DNA of 64,000 nt from a virus. This document shows positions 54,140 to 61,747 of this stretch, piece by piece; position 1 is the stretch's first letter; every line of letters begins with the position of its first letter. The DNA lies in the IMG/VR virus record IMGVR_UViG_3300023184_005116, positions 1 to 64,000 of that record; one strand, given 5' to 3'. The notes below the pieces were generated by a model. It made no database searches and was not told the origin of the DNA. It saw nothing but the letters and a program-made list of their open reading frames with translations. Both the position numbers and the translations under genes were made by a program.

Positions 54140-54585
54140 AGGGTAAAATAGATTTTGATAAAAAATTTGGCGAAGAAAGATCTGAGTGGACTGAAAAAAT
54201 TAGATCACTTGCTATTCGTATGAAAAACATTAGAGAGCTTGCTGAAGTACAGGTCGATTTATATTCAAATAGACAGATCATATTAGAATATAATGCTAAA
54301 CTTGGACAAGTTATGACTAAGCTTAATGCTAAATTCAGAAAAGATAAAGCAGATCGTTTAAAGTATTACTCTGAAAATAGCCAGGTGAAATACGGAGCAA
54401 ATGAAAAGAATCCATTGATAGAGGGGGATCTTAGTGAGTTAAAAGAAAGAATGGAAATAGTAGAAACACAGATTTCTTTTCTAAATGAAACTATGAAAAC
54501 TGTAGACCACATGCTTTATGGGGTCCGTTCAAGAATATCTCTTGAAGAGTATATGAGATCGGGAGCGGTCAAAAATAATTATTAA
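54115..54585 (+). CDS. uvsY: UvsY-like recombination mediator
   Basis: 156 residues (T4 UvsY has 137), almost entirely helical. The middle has the family's KADRLKYYSE block, where T4 has a LDYYSG segment, followed after an acidic loop by SELKERMEIVETQISFLNETMKTV and a VRSRISLEEYMRSG ending like the T4 IKSRGFAIKHI region. It lies immediately before uvsW, as in T4 where the two genes are close. UvsY loads the UvsX recombinase onto gp32-coated ssDNA; UvsX is not in the window. Assignment rests on pattern plus synteny. Confidence 0.72.
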   Translation: MSEQQANIEGKIDFDKKFGEERSEWTEKIRSLAIRMKNIRELAEVQVDLYSNRQIILEYNAKLGQVMTKLNAKFRKDKADRLKYYSENSQVKYGANEKNPLIEGDLSELKERMEIVETQISFLNETMKTVDHMLYGVRSRISLEEYMRSGAVKNNY

Positions 54586-54588
54586 TTA

Positions 54589-56115
54589 ATGCTAAAATTC
54601 GTAGTAAGTGAAGATAGGAATTGGTTAAGTTTAGTTGATTATGACGAAGAATTTGAAAGAAAACAAATTGAAATATCATTAACTAAAAAAATACATAACC
54701 ACTTTTTTCACCCCCTTGTTAAAAAGAAACATTGGGATGGAGCTATATGTTTTGTAGATAAGAGATTGCCTATTTGGAGAGTTCCAGTTGGACTTTGGTC
54801 TGAACTTTATCAGATAGGACAAAAATATAAAATAGAGGTGAGAATAGATGGTCTTGAGAACATCATAGACAGTTCTTTAACTCTTGAAAAATTTACTTCG
54901 TGGTGTAACGATTTTTTTGAAGGTAAATCTTTTCAGCCTAGAGATTATCAAATAGAAACAGCATGGAAGATCGTAAGATTTAAACTTTCCGTATCTGAGG
55001 TTGCAACTAGTTCTGGAAAAACTCTCATTGCATTTATGGTTCTTGCATATCTTAAGAAAGTACATAACGTTCAGAAATTCTTAATGGTAGTACCAAATAG
55101 TAACCTTGTAATACAAGGATCTGAGGACTTTGAAGAGTATGGATTAGAAGAATTAGACAATTGTGAGCTTCAGCAAATACACGGATCTAATAAAAAGAAA
55201 ATATCAAGTGGGCTTATGATTGGTACTTATCAATCATTGGTTAAAATGGAGCCTGAATTTTTTGATGGAGTTGAAGCTGTTTTTGTTGACGAATGTCATC
55301 AAGCCCAAAGTGCATCGATTAAAAAGGTAGTTGCCTTGTGTAGGGATTCTAAATGGAGATTTGGATTATCTGGTACTCTAGCTAATAAAGCTACTGCTGA
55401 GTATCTGACAATACAACAATTTCTAGGACCATTAATTATGGAGATATCCCCTAAGTTTTTGTTTGATAACAAATATGCTACTCCAGTATCAATTAAAATT
55501 GTTAAAATGGATTGGCTAGATGATAGTGTAAAAGAAAAACTTGGTACGCTAAAAGAAACAAAAACTGAAATAGAGGGGAATGAAATATTTAATATTGAAA
55601 GAAAGCTTGTTGTAAATTCAGACAAAAGGCTGGATTATGTTCTAAACTTTATACTCAAGACTTCTAAAAATTCATTGGTTCTTTTTCAATCTGTAGGCGA
55701 GGGATACGGTAAAAGACTATACGACGGAATTAGAGAAAAAACTAATGAACGTGAGGTTTATTATATAGACGGAGATACGGATCCTCAGAAAAGAGAAATC
55801 TTTTTGAATAGAATGGAAGAAGGTATTAATAAAATATTGGTAGCATCTTTTGGTACTCTTTCTACAGGAATCAGCGTAAAAAATATCCACAATATATTCC
55901 TTACTGAATCATATAAATCTGAGGTTTTAATCAAGCAAAGCTTAGGAAGGGGAATGAGATTATTTGAAGGGAAAGATAAAGTAAATATTATAGACTTTGT
56001 AGACAACTTTTCTTGGAACGGTAAAGACAATTACCTTATGAAACATTCAAAAGAAAGAATAGAAATATACAAAAAAGAGCATTTTGAATATAAGGTCTAC
56101 GAGATCAAAATTTAA
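54589..56115 (+). CDS. uvsW: UvsW-like recombination DNA-RNA helicase
   Basis: 508 residues, against 503 in T4 UvsW. A superfamily 2 helicase: the Q-like QPRDYQIETAW, Walker A ATSSGKTLIAF (Lys144), the VDECHQAQ DExH box (Asp234-His237), the motif III segment GLSGTL, and C-terminal motifs including VASFGTLSTGISVKN and QSLGRGMRLFEG. The N-terminal 110 residues match the substrate-binding part (HFFHPLVKKKHWDGAICF). In T4 it unwinds R-loops to switch from origin- to recombination-dependent replication and remodels branched DNA. Confidence 0.92.
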   Translation: MLKFVVSEDRNWLSLVDYDEEFERKQIEISLTKKIHNHFFHPLVKKKHWDGAICFVDKRLPIWRVPVGLWSELYQIGQKYKIEVRIDGLENIIDSSLTLEKFTSWCNDFFEGKSFQPRDYQIETAWKIVRFKLSVSEVATSSGKTLIAFMVLAYLKKVHNVQKFLMVVPNSNLVIQGSEDFEEYGLEELDNCELQQIHGSNKKKISSGLMIGTYQSLVKMEPEFFDGVEAVFVDECHQAQSASIKKVVALCRDSKWRFGLSGTLANKATAEYLTIQQFLGPLIMEISPKFLFDNKYATPVSIKIVKMDWLDDSVKEKLGTLKETKTEIEGNEIFNIERKLVVNSDKRLDYVLNFILKTSKNSLVLFQSVGEGYGKRLYDGIREKTNEREVYYIDGDTDPQKREIFLNRMEEGINKILVASFGTLSTGISVKNIHNIFLTESYKSEVLIKQSLGRGMRLFEGKDKVNIIDFVDNFSWNGKDNYLMKHSKERIEIYKKEHFEYKVYEIKI

Positions 56116-56120
56116 TATTT

Positions 56121-56130
56121 GGATATATAA
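56121..56130 (+). promoter_or_regulatory. GATATATA-type promoter candidate before the tagged gene block
   Basis: GGATATATAA, in the 35-base gap after uvsW, 20 bases before the ATG at 56151. It is intergenic and marks the start of the gene run with T4-like capsid-targeting N-termini. Confidence 0.5.
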
Positions 56131-56150
56131 GAAGAAAGAAAAGAATCTAA

Positions 56151-56741
56151 ATGAAAAATATCCAATTATACGAGCATTTTTGTATTAACGAGGCTGAAAA
56201 TGTATTCTTTACTAGACACAATCAACCTGGTAAATACAAAGATAGAGCATCAAAAACATACGGATTAACAGAAAATCCTACGGTATTACAAAAAGCTCAC
56301 AACTTCTTTAGCAAAATGGAAGACCGAATAAACAGCATGGCTGGAATCGGTAGTTCTTTGCAAAAATCAAGAAGATCTGAAAGAGGCGGAGGCCCTGATA
56401 CTGGTGTAGAGGTACTTTTTGGCTTACCTTCTGTTATACCTAACGTACTTAAAAGAGTATTTGGTCCTAGTAAATTTGAGCTTGCTAAAAAAGCACCTGC
56501 TAGCGACGATAACGTAGATTTGGAATTCATGAGACATACTAATGAAGACTTTGCTAAAAATGATCTTCCTAGTATAAGAACTGAAAAACAGCTGGAGGAT
56601 AATATTGCAGATCTTTATCAAAAAGGTAATGTTGCAAAAGGACAGGTTCCTGTTCTAGATGATATAGCAAGAAATAGAGCTACTATGTATTATACTAGAG
56701 AGTTCAACCCAGCCCAACCGGTATTACAAACAAATAACTAA
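56151..56741 (+). CDS. Putative capsid-targeted protein, 196 aa
   Basis: The first 14 residues, MKNIQLYEHFCINE, resemble the T4 capsid-targeting sequence MKTYQEFIAE, with Glu14 at the expected cleavage end (I-N-E). The remaining 180 residues match no family I know. They include a Gly-rich stretch after SRRSERGGG, hydrophobic segments (VLFGLPSVIPNVLKRVFG) and a polar C-terminus. If the leader is cut by a prohead protease, the mature protein would be an internal head protein delivered with DNA. It heads the block 56151-57470 and has a candidate promoter of its own. Confidence 0.55.
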   Translation: MKNIQLYEHFCINEAENVFFTRHNQPGKYKDRASKTYGLTENPTVLQKAHNFFSKMEDRINSMAGIGSSLQKSRRSERGGGPDTGVEVLFGLPSVIPNVLKRVFGPSKFELAKKAPASDDNVDLEFMRHTNEDFAKNDLPSIRTEKQLEDNIADLYQKGNVAKGQVPVLDDIARNRATMYYTREFNPAQPVLQTNN

Positions 56742-56747
56742 TCAAAA

Positions 56748-57470
56748 ATGAAAAAATTCTCTTTAGTAGTAGAAAAGAAAAAACAAGAATTACAAGAAAA
56801 CGAATTGGTAAACGAAAGAAATCTTTACCTAGATTTTTCTAAAAAATATAACAAGGAACATGGTGTTTCTGGTCCTTTTGATAAAAAGTTCAAAGGAGAC
56901 GAAAAAGCTCAAGAGGAGTATATGGGAGGCCTTTCTAAAGCTTGGGCAGAGCACAAAAAGAAAAAAGGAATCAAAAATAAATCTGAAAAGAATTTTGATT
57001 TCAAGAAAAAAATGAACGAGTCCAAAGCATTAGATATGGCTAAAGAAATGATCGGCGACGGTGGAGAACCTAACTATCATTTTGTTACTATGTGTGATGA
57101 TTATCTTTTTGAAAAAGAAGGTGAAATGATAAAATACAGTAAGGACATTTCTTCAGCTCCTCTTAAAATTAAAACTACTCCTGATATGGGAGCTTACACA
57201 TTTGGCCCTTTCATGAATATCGAAGAGTCTAAAATGTTTGCAGAAAGTATTGAACTTGATGAAATCAATGGACCTAGAATGGTAGTTATAGAGGACAGAA
57301 AAGAAGGAGAAGTTTTTTCTAAATATCTTAGCTGTAAGCTTCAACCGGTTTGGGACGAAAACATTAGTGACAGTAGCGCATCTGATGAGGATATGGACGA
57401 CGAAGATGAATTTGAAGATCCTAATTCGGAATATACATACGGTGACGAAACTGAAGACGAAGAAGAATAA
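56748..57470 (+). CDS. Acidic hypothetical protein, 240 aa
   Basis: The first half is Lys/Glu-rich and helical (KKKQELQENEL, DFKKKMNESKALDMAKEMIG). A central aromatic region follows (YHFVTMCDDYLFEKEG, MGAYTFGPFMNIEESK), and the last 40 residues are strongly acidic (DEDMDDEDEFED, DETEDEEE). It begins MKKFSLVVE, which could be a weak form of the N-terminal tag of its neighbours but has no aromatic-E-F core. An acidic tail suggests binding to a basic partner or DNA mimicry, but that is only a guess. It starts six bases after the previous gene. Confidence 0.55.
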   Translation: MKKFSLVVEKKKQELQENELVNERNLYLDFSKKYNKEHGVSGPFDKKFKGDEKAQEEYMGGLSKAWAEHKKKKGIKNKSEKNFDFKKKMNESKALDMAKEMIGDGGEPNYHFVTMCDDYLFEKEGEMIKYSKDISSAPLKIKTTPDMGAYTFGPFMNIEESKMFAESIELDEINGPRMVVIEDRKEGEVFSKYLSCKLQPVWDENISDSSASDEDMDDEDEFEDPNSEYTYGDETEDEEE

Positions 57471-57472
57471 GA

Positions 57473-57916
57473 ATGCTAACACTATCACAAAATCTAGCTC
57501 TTTATCCGCTTTTACAGCACTATATAGGGAGTCAAGTAACCTCTATTATACCAAATCAATCTTATCTCTCTTTTAATACCTTATTAGGTGAAAGGGGAGA
57601 ACTTCGTATGGAAGATAATGGCGATTGGAGAATAATAATAGGAAGTGAAATTATAGATACAATAGAAAGTGATGTTTTTAAAACTCTTATAAGTCCAGAT
57701 GCTAAAATAAAAATAGAGGAATATCTAGATTTACTGAAATCCTTGGGTACTCAGGATAATATAAGCTATCGATCTAGAGTACTTGTTCAACAGATTCTAA
57801 AAGTTTTAGAAGATTATGTTATTAACTCTAATTATGTGCCTAAGAAAATAATAAAAGTTGGGCCTTTTATTGTTTTTAGCCACGAGGGAATAAAATTTAT
57901 AAATTGTTTAAATTAA
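57473..57916 (+). CDS. Hypothetical protein, 147 aa
   Basis: Two bases after the acidic protein. Leu/Ile-rich, with a beta-hairpin-like region (GERGELRMEDNGDWRIIIG) followed by helices (DAKIKIEEYLDLLKSLG, VLVQQILKVLEDYV) and a final strand GPFIVFSHEGIKFI. It has a single Cys, at the C-terminus. I recognise no family and see no membrane segment. It is followed four bases later by the ligase-like fusion, so the two may be co-translated. Confidence 0.6.
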   Translation: MLTLSQNLALYPLLQHYIGSQVTSIIPNQSYLSFNTLLGERGELRMEDNGDWRIIIGSEIIDTIESDVFKTLISPDAKIKIEEYLDLLKSLGTQDNISYRSRVLVQQILKVLEDYVINSNYVPKKIIKVGPFIVFSHEGIKFINCLN

Positions 57917-57920
57917 AAAA

Positions 57921-59897
57921 ATGGCGGGAATAAAGAATCTATCTGAAATATATCAAAAGCAAGGTAAAGATTTCGTTGAAAAACTTTTTAACGACGAAAT
58001 AACAGTGACTGAAAATCTAGATGGGTCCTCATTTTCATTCGAGAAAGATTTTATAGGAGATAATATTTCCTTTTATAAGAAAGACCAAGAAAATCCAATT
58101 ACAAGAGTTGATAGGATATTAATGACGTATTACGAAAAGCCTATTAATTACATAGATGCTTTACCTGATTCGGTAAAGCAGGATATACCTAAAGGATGGA
58201 GATTTGGAATGATATATTTTCCAAACTCTAAACCTGTTAGAATAGAGTATGACAGAGTTCCTAAAAATCACTTAATCCTTACACATATTATTGTAAGAGA
58301 CGAGTTTGGTGATACGGTAAGAACAATACAGGATAAGAAAGAATTAGATATATGGTCAGAAAAAATAGGGGTTGAAAATGCTCCTATATTATTTCAAGGC
58401 AAGCTAAATCAAGATCAGAAGATATGGATTATGGATTTTCTTTCCACTCCACTGATGGATCTTAGAAATAGATTTAAAACAGAAAGCTTTACTAAGTATA
58501 TCATATCTCTTATAAATCCAGGAATAATACAAACAACACTAGGCAGAGATCTAGAAGGACAGATTGATTCAATTATTTTTAGATTTAGTAGTAAAGAAAA
58601 TGAAGAAGAGGTATTAGCCAAAATGGTTGATCCTATATTTTATGAACTTTCTAGAGAAAGAAAACCGGAAAGATCATCATATCTTCCTAATGATGTATAC
58701 TCGTTATGTCTAATTGATATAATGAATTTTATATTAGAGGAAGGAATTGAAAGCTTTCCTGCTGACGGTGAAGAACCAGAAGAAAGGTATATTAACTTTG
58801 TATTCTCTGTTTTTAAAAGATTTATTACTGCTTACGGAGAAAAATATATTGGTGTAGATTTCGATAAACCCGAATATCTTAAGTCAGAAAACTTTGGATT
58901 AAACAAAGAATTTATACAAGATGAAGAAGTACTTTCCAATCTTGAAGAGGACGAAGCTTATACTGATATTTTACAATTAATACTAAACTCATTTAGAAAG
59001 CTAAAAAGAAAACCACATGGTTTTTTTACTGAGGGACTAATTCAAGAGTTTAATCATCTTGTTGAAGAAATAGCAGATTATATAAATGCTAAAAAGAAGG
59101 AGAAAATACAAGAAGCATTAGGAATCCCCACATTTGTTTGGTTTAAAAAAATAGGTACTAAATTTAAGTTAACAGAGGAGGAAGATTTACAATCAGTTAA
59201 TGAAAGTGATGAACATTTAGAATTAATCCTTGAATCTGAATCTAATGATAAAGAAGAAGAGGAAGAAAAAGATACTTCTGAATTTTTCTCATTTAGAGAT
59301 TTTAAAAAAGTTGTTTCCACAAACAAGGAGAAAAAGAAAATTAAAATTCTAAACGAAGAAAAAGAAAAAGTTAATCTTCTTATAGGTAAATTTCAGCCAT
59401 TTAATAATGGTCATCTAAAAATGTGTACACGATTAAAAAAAGAAAATGGCTTACCTGTTTTTCTATGTGTAGTTCATCCTGATGGGGAAGCATCAAAAAA
59501 ATACCCATTCTCTATAGATCTAATTAAAAAATGTATTGGGGCTTTAACTTCGGAGGATCCTAAACTATTTGCAGGGTATAAAATCATACCATCAAATCTT
59601 TTAGAGGATGCTTTGGTATCTATTTGCGAAGAACTTAATCCTGTTTCTGTTTGTGTAGGAGAGCCTGATTTCGAGAATACTATACTTCAAAGAGAATGGA
59701 TTAGAAAAAAATACGATCTTAAAAACCAAGATATAGAAATATTTAAAACACCTAGATGGTCAGATAACGAAAAGGTTAGAGAATGTATCAAAAGTGGAGA
59801 TTTTCAAGGGTTTAAAGGAAGCGTGCCTAAGTCTATTGCAGTTTTATTTAATGAGTTTGTTAAACAATCCAGTGATGATGAAAGCGAAGATATATAA
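57921..59897 (+). CDS. Fusion: degenerate nucleic-acid-ligase-like domain and nucleotidylyltransferase
   Basis: 658 residues in two parts. Residues about 25-215 resemble an ATP-grasp-independent RNA/DNA ligase fold: a motif I-like ENLDGSSF where the catalytic Lys would be Asn32, a motif III-like WRFGMIYFPN with Met instead of Glu, and a motif IV-like LEGQIDSIIFRF. Residues about 484-645 are a nucleotidylyltransferase of the NMNAT/cytidylyltransferase type, with GKFQPFNNGH (residues 489-498) and a C-terminal DNEKVRECIK helix. The joining region is acidic and unstructured (about 435-470). The ligase part looks inactive; the transferase part looks intact. NAD or nucleotide-sugar synthesis are possible roles. 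Confidence 0.7.
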   Translation: MAGIKNLSEIYQKQGKDFVEKLFNDEITVTENLDGSSFSFEKDFIGDNISFYKKDQENPITRVDRILMTYYEKPINYIDALPDSVKQDIPKGWRFGMIYFPNSKPVRIEYDRVPKNHLILTHIIVRDEFGDTVRTIQDKKELDIWSEKIGVENAPILFQGKLNQDQKIWIMDFLSTPLMDLRNRFKTESFTKYIISLINPGIIQTTLGRDLEGQIDSIIFRFSSKENEEEVLAKMVDPIFYELSRERKPERSSYLPNDVYSLCLIDIMNFILEEGIESFPADGEEPEERYINFVFSVFKRFITAYGEKYIGVDFDKPEYLKSENFGLNKEFIQDEEVLSNLEEDEAYTDILQLILNSFRKLKRKPHGFFTEGLIQEFNHLVEEIADYINAKKKEKIQEALGIPTFVWFKKIGTKFKLTEEEDLQSVNESDEHLELILESESNDKEEEEEKDTSEFFSFRDFKKVVSTNKEKKKIKILNEEKEKVNLLIGKFQPFNNGHLKMCTRLKKENGLPVFLCVVHPDGEASKKYPFSIDLIKKCIGALTSEDPKLFAGYKIIPSNLLEDALVSICEELNPVSVCVGEPDFENTILQREWIRKKYDLKNQDIEIFKTPRWSDNEKVRECIKSGDFQGFKGSVPKSIAVLFNEFVKQSSDDESEDI

Positions 59898-59900
59898 ATA
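59889..59900 (+). promoter_or_regulatory. GATATATA/TATAAATA promoter candidate before the metallopeptidase
   Basis: GATATATAAATA contains both the shared GATATATA element and the T4 late core TATAAATA. It overlaps the stop of the fusion gene and ends ten bases before the ATG at 59911, the usual distance for the sites in this window. Confidence 0.5.
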
Positions 59901-59910
59901 AAAAATTAAG

Positions 59911-60600
59911 ATGAGAAGAATTCTTGGTTGGAATGATTTCAAACTATTCGAGCAAGTTTATCTAGATAAGGATGATCCGAAAGGAAATCAAATATCAGAG
60001 CAAGCTTTTAAAAAAATGAGGCTTTGTTGCTTCGATATTATGGGTAAATACCCGTTCTTTAGAAAGCTTCTTTCTGATTTAGTTATTAGAGAAAACAGAA
60101 ATCTAAAATATAGAACAATGGCAACCGATGGTGTTAGTATACACTACGATCCAGGGTTTGTTTTAGCAAAAACTGAGGGAGAAATTATATTTGTAATATG
60201 TCACGAAATAATGCACAACGTATTATTTCACTTTGCTAGAAAAATGCCAGACCCAGATTTATGGAATGCTGCAGCAGACTACGCATTAAATCAATTACTT
60301 GAAGGTGTTGGCGAAATGCCTAAAGAAGGTTTATATCCTGGATGCGGATGGCACCCAGATGATAAAAAATTCGTAAATCTTTCTGCAGAGCAAATATACG
60401 AATGGCTAGTTAAATCTGGATCTAAATCCCCAGAAAAACCGGAGCCAGGAGAAGGTGAGCCAGATTCAGAACTTAAAATAGGTGACATAATTAGAGATAC
60501 TAAAACTAATACCTATGGTGTTGTTAAATCGATAGATGTAGCATCAGGGGAAATAGATTTTGATCCTATTCCAGAATCAGATGTTTCAAAATATTTATAA
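59911..60600 (+). CDS. Zinc metallopeptidase (DUF2201 N-terminal type), capsid-tag-like start
   Basis: 229 residues. The first 14, MRRILGWNDFKLFE, resemble a capsid-targeting leader with a cleavable L-F-E end. Residues 98-102 are HEIMH, the HExxH zinc site, followed by NVLFHFAR and WNAAADYALNQLL, the arrangement of the VWA-associated peptidases in COG3864. The last 70 residues form a Pro/Glu-rich linker and a small beta domain (GDIIRDTKTNTYGVVKSIDVASGEI). The VWA half of this family is encoded next, in the same frame after one TAA stop. It would act on proteins with the MoxR ATPase downstream. Confidence 0.82.
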   Translation: MRRILGWNDFKLFEQVYLDKDDPKGNQISEQAFKKMRLCCFDIMGKYPFFRKLLSDLVIRENRNLKYRTMATDGVSIHYDPGFVLAKTEGEIIFVICHEIMHNVLFHFARKMPDPDLWNAAADYALNQLLEGVGEMPKEGLYPGCGWHPDDKKFVNLSAEQIYEWLVKSGSKSPEKPEPGEGEPDSELKIGDIIRDTKTNTYGVVKSIDVASGEIDFDPIPESDVSKYL

Positions 60601-60603
60601 AAA

Positions 60604-61716
60604 ATGAAAGCTAAAATTACAGACGTTAAGAAAATAGTTAAACCCCAAAATGGCGGAGGTGGGGGTGAATCCCCTAAACCACCTAAAAATACTGAAGCTT
60701 GGGACGAGGATGATGAGGATATGCCAGATGATGATCAAGAAGACGGACCAGATGGTGACGATCAAGGAGATCAAGGAGATCAAGGTGACCAAGGCGATCA
60801 AGGTGACCAAGGAGAAGATGGTAAAGAAAAACCAGGTAAGCCTGGAAAACCAGGAAAAGGCGGGGGAGAAGGAAGGGACTTTGAAGAAATAGATCCAACT
60901 GAACCTGGTGCAACATACGAGGTTACACCTTGGCAAAAACCTTCAGGGCATACTGTAGTAGGTGAAGTACTTCCTACTGGTACATTAGGCGACGCAGAAG
61001 ATGCAAGTGATAAAGATGCAGAAGCTAAAAAAGACCAATGGAAAGCTGCTACAACTGCAGCAGAATCTCAATCGAGAGGTAATATCCCAGGAGGTGTTAG
61101 AGATGCCTTAAAAAGAATGAGAACATCTATTGTTGACTGGAGAAAAGAATTAGAAGTATTTATTGATGATGCTATTTCAAAAAGCAAATATACTTTACCT
61201 TCTAGAAGATTCTTAGGATCAGGAAAAGCTCAATATGGATATAAAAAATACAAAGAGGATTTTGAATGCGTTGTAGTTGCTATCGATACTTCTGGATCTA
61301 TTTCAGATAAAATGGTAGCTCAATTCTTAGCCGAAGTTAAATCAATAGTTGATACTTATTCTCCACAAGATCTTTATATTATATTCTGTCACACAAGTAT
61401 TTATAGAGTAGATCATATACAACCTGGAGATCCTATTGAAGTTGGACAATTAAGAAGCGGCGGTACTGAATTTTATCCTCCTTTTAAATGGACGGAAGAA
61501 AACCTAATGACAAAAGGAATTATGCCTTCTGTATTTATGTACTTTACTGACGGTGAAGCGACATTCCCTAAACCTTCCGAATATGGAATTGGTGAATACG
61601 AAGATAAGTGTATTTGGGTATTACTAACATGGAATGGACAACCATTCCCTAATGAGATTCCTTTTGGGAATAGAATAGATATTACACTTCCCAACAAGGA
61701 AGTTGGATCTATATAA
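60604..61716 (+). CDS. VWA-domain protein, partner of the metallopeptidase
   Basis: 370 residues. The first 95 are an acidic, Gly-rich linker with DQG repeats (residues 53-70) and KPG repeats. A helical region follows, with RGNIPGGVRDALKRM, WRKELEVFIDD and a PSRRFLGSG block typical of DUF2201 proteins. The VWA domain begins at VVVAIDTSGSIS (MIDAS Asp228, Ser230, Ser232), continues with RSGGTEFYPPF supplying the MIDAS Thr, and has a FTDGEATFP strand. VWA domains bind protein partners through the metal and usually work with MoxR AAA+ ATPases. It lies three bases after the peptidase stop and in the same reading frame. Confidence 0.86.
   Translation: MKAKITDVKKIVKPQNGGGGGESPKPPKNTEAWDEDDEDMPDDDQEDGPDGDDQGDQGDQGDQGDQGDQGEDGKEKPGKPGKPGKGGGEGRDFEEIDPTEPGATYEVTPWQKPSGHTVVGEVLPTGTLGDAEDASDKDAEAKKDQWKAATTAAESQSRGNIPGGVRDALKRMRTSIVDWRKELEVFIDDAISKSKYTLPSRRFLGSGKAQYGYKKYKEDFECVVVAIDTSGSISDKMVAQFLAEVKSIVDTYSPQDLYIIFCHTSIYRVDHIQPGDPIEVGQLRSGGTEFYPPFKWTEENLMTKGIMPSVFMYFTDGEATFPKPSEYGIGEYEDKCIWVLLTWNGQPFPNEIPFGNRIDITLPNKEVGSI
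60760..60813 (+). repeat. Six DQG triplets in coding sequence
   Basis: Residues 53-70 of the VWA protein are Asp-Gln-Gly repeated six times, in codons that differ between copies (GATCAAGGA, GACCAAGGC and others). The tract forms part of an acidic flexible linker and may vary in length between relatives through slippage. Confidence 0.8.
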
Positions 61717-61717
61717 T

Positions 61718-61726
61718 GATATATAC
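61718..61726 (+). promoter_or_regulatory. GATATATA-type promoter candidate before the MoxR ATPase
   Basis: GATATATAC lies 21 bases before the ATG at 61748, in the 31-base gap after the VWA gene. It is intergenic and matches the shared element. Confidence 0.45.
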
Positions 61727-61747
61727 AATAGAAAATAAAAATAATCA

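Noticed and set aside
55299-55625. 108-codon minus-strand frame opposite uvsW
   Set aside because: It lies fully inside a well-supported helicase gene, shows Ser/Phe/Ile-biased antisense composition and has no recognisable start region.
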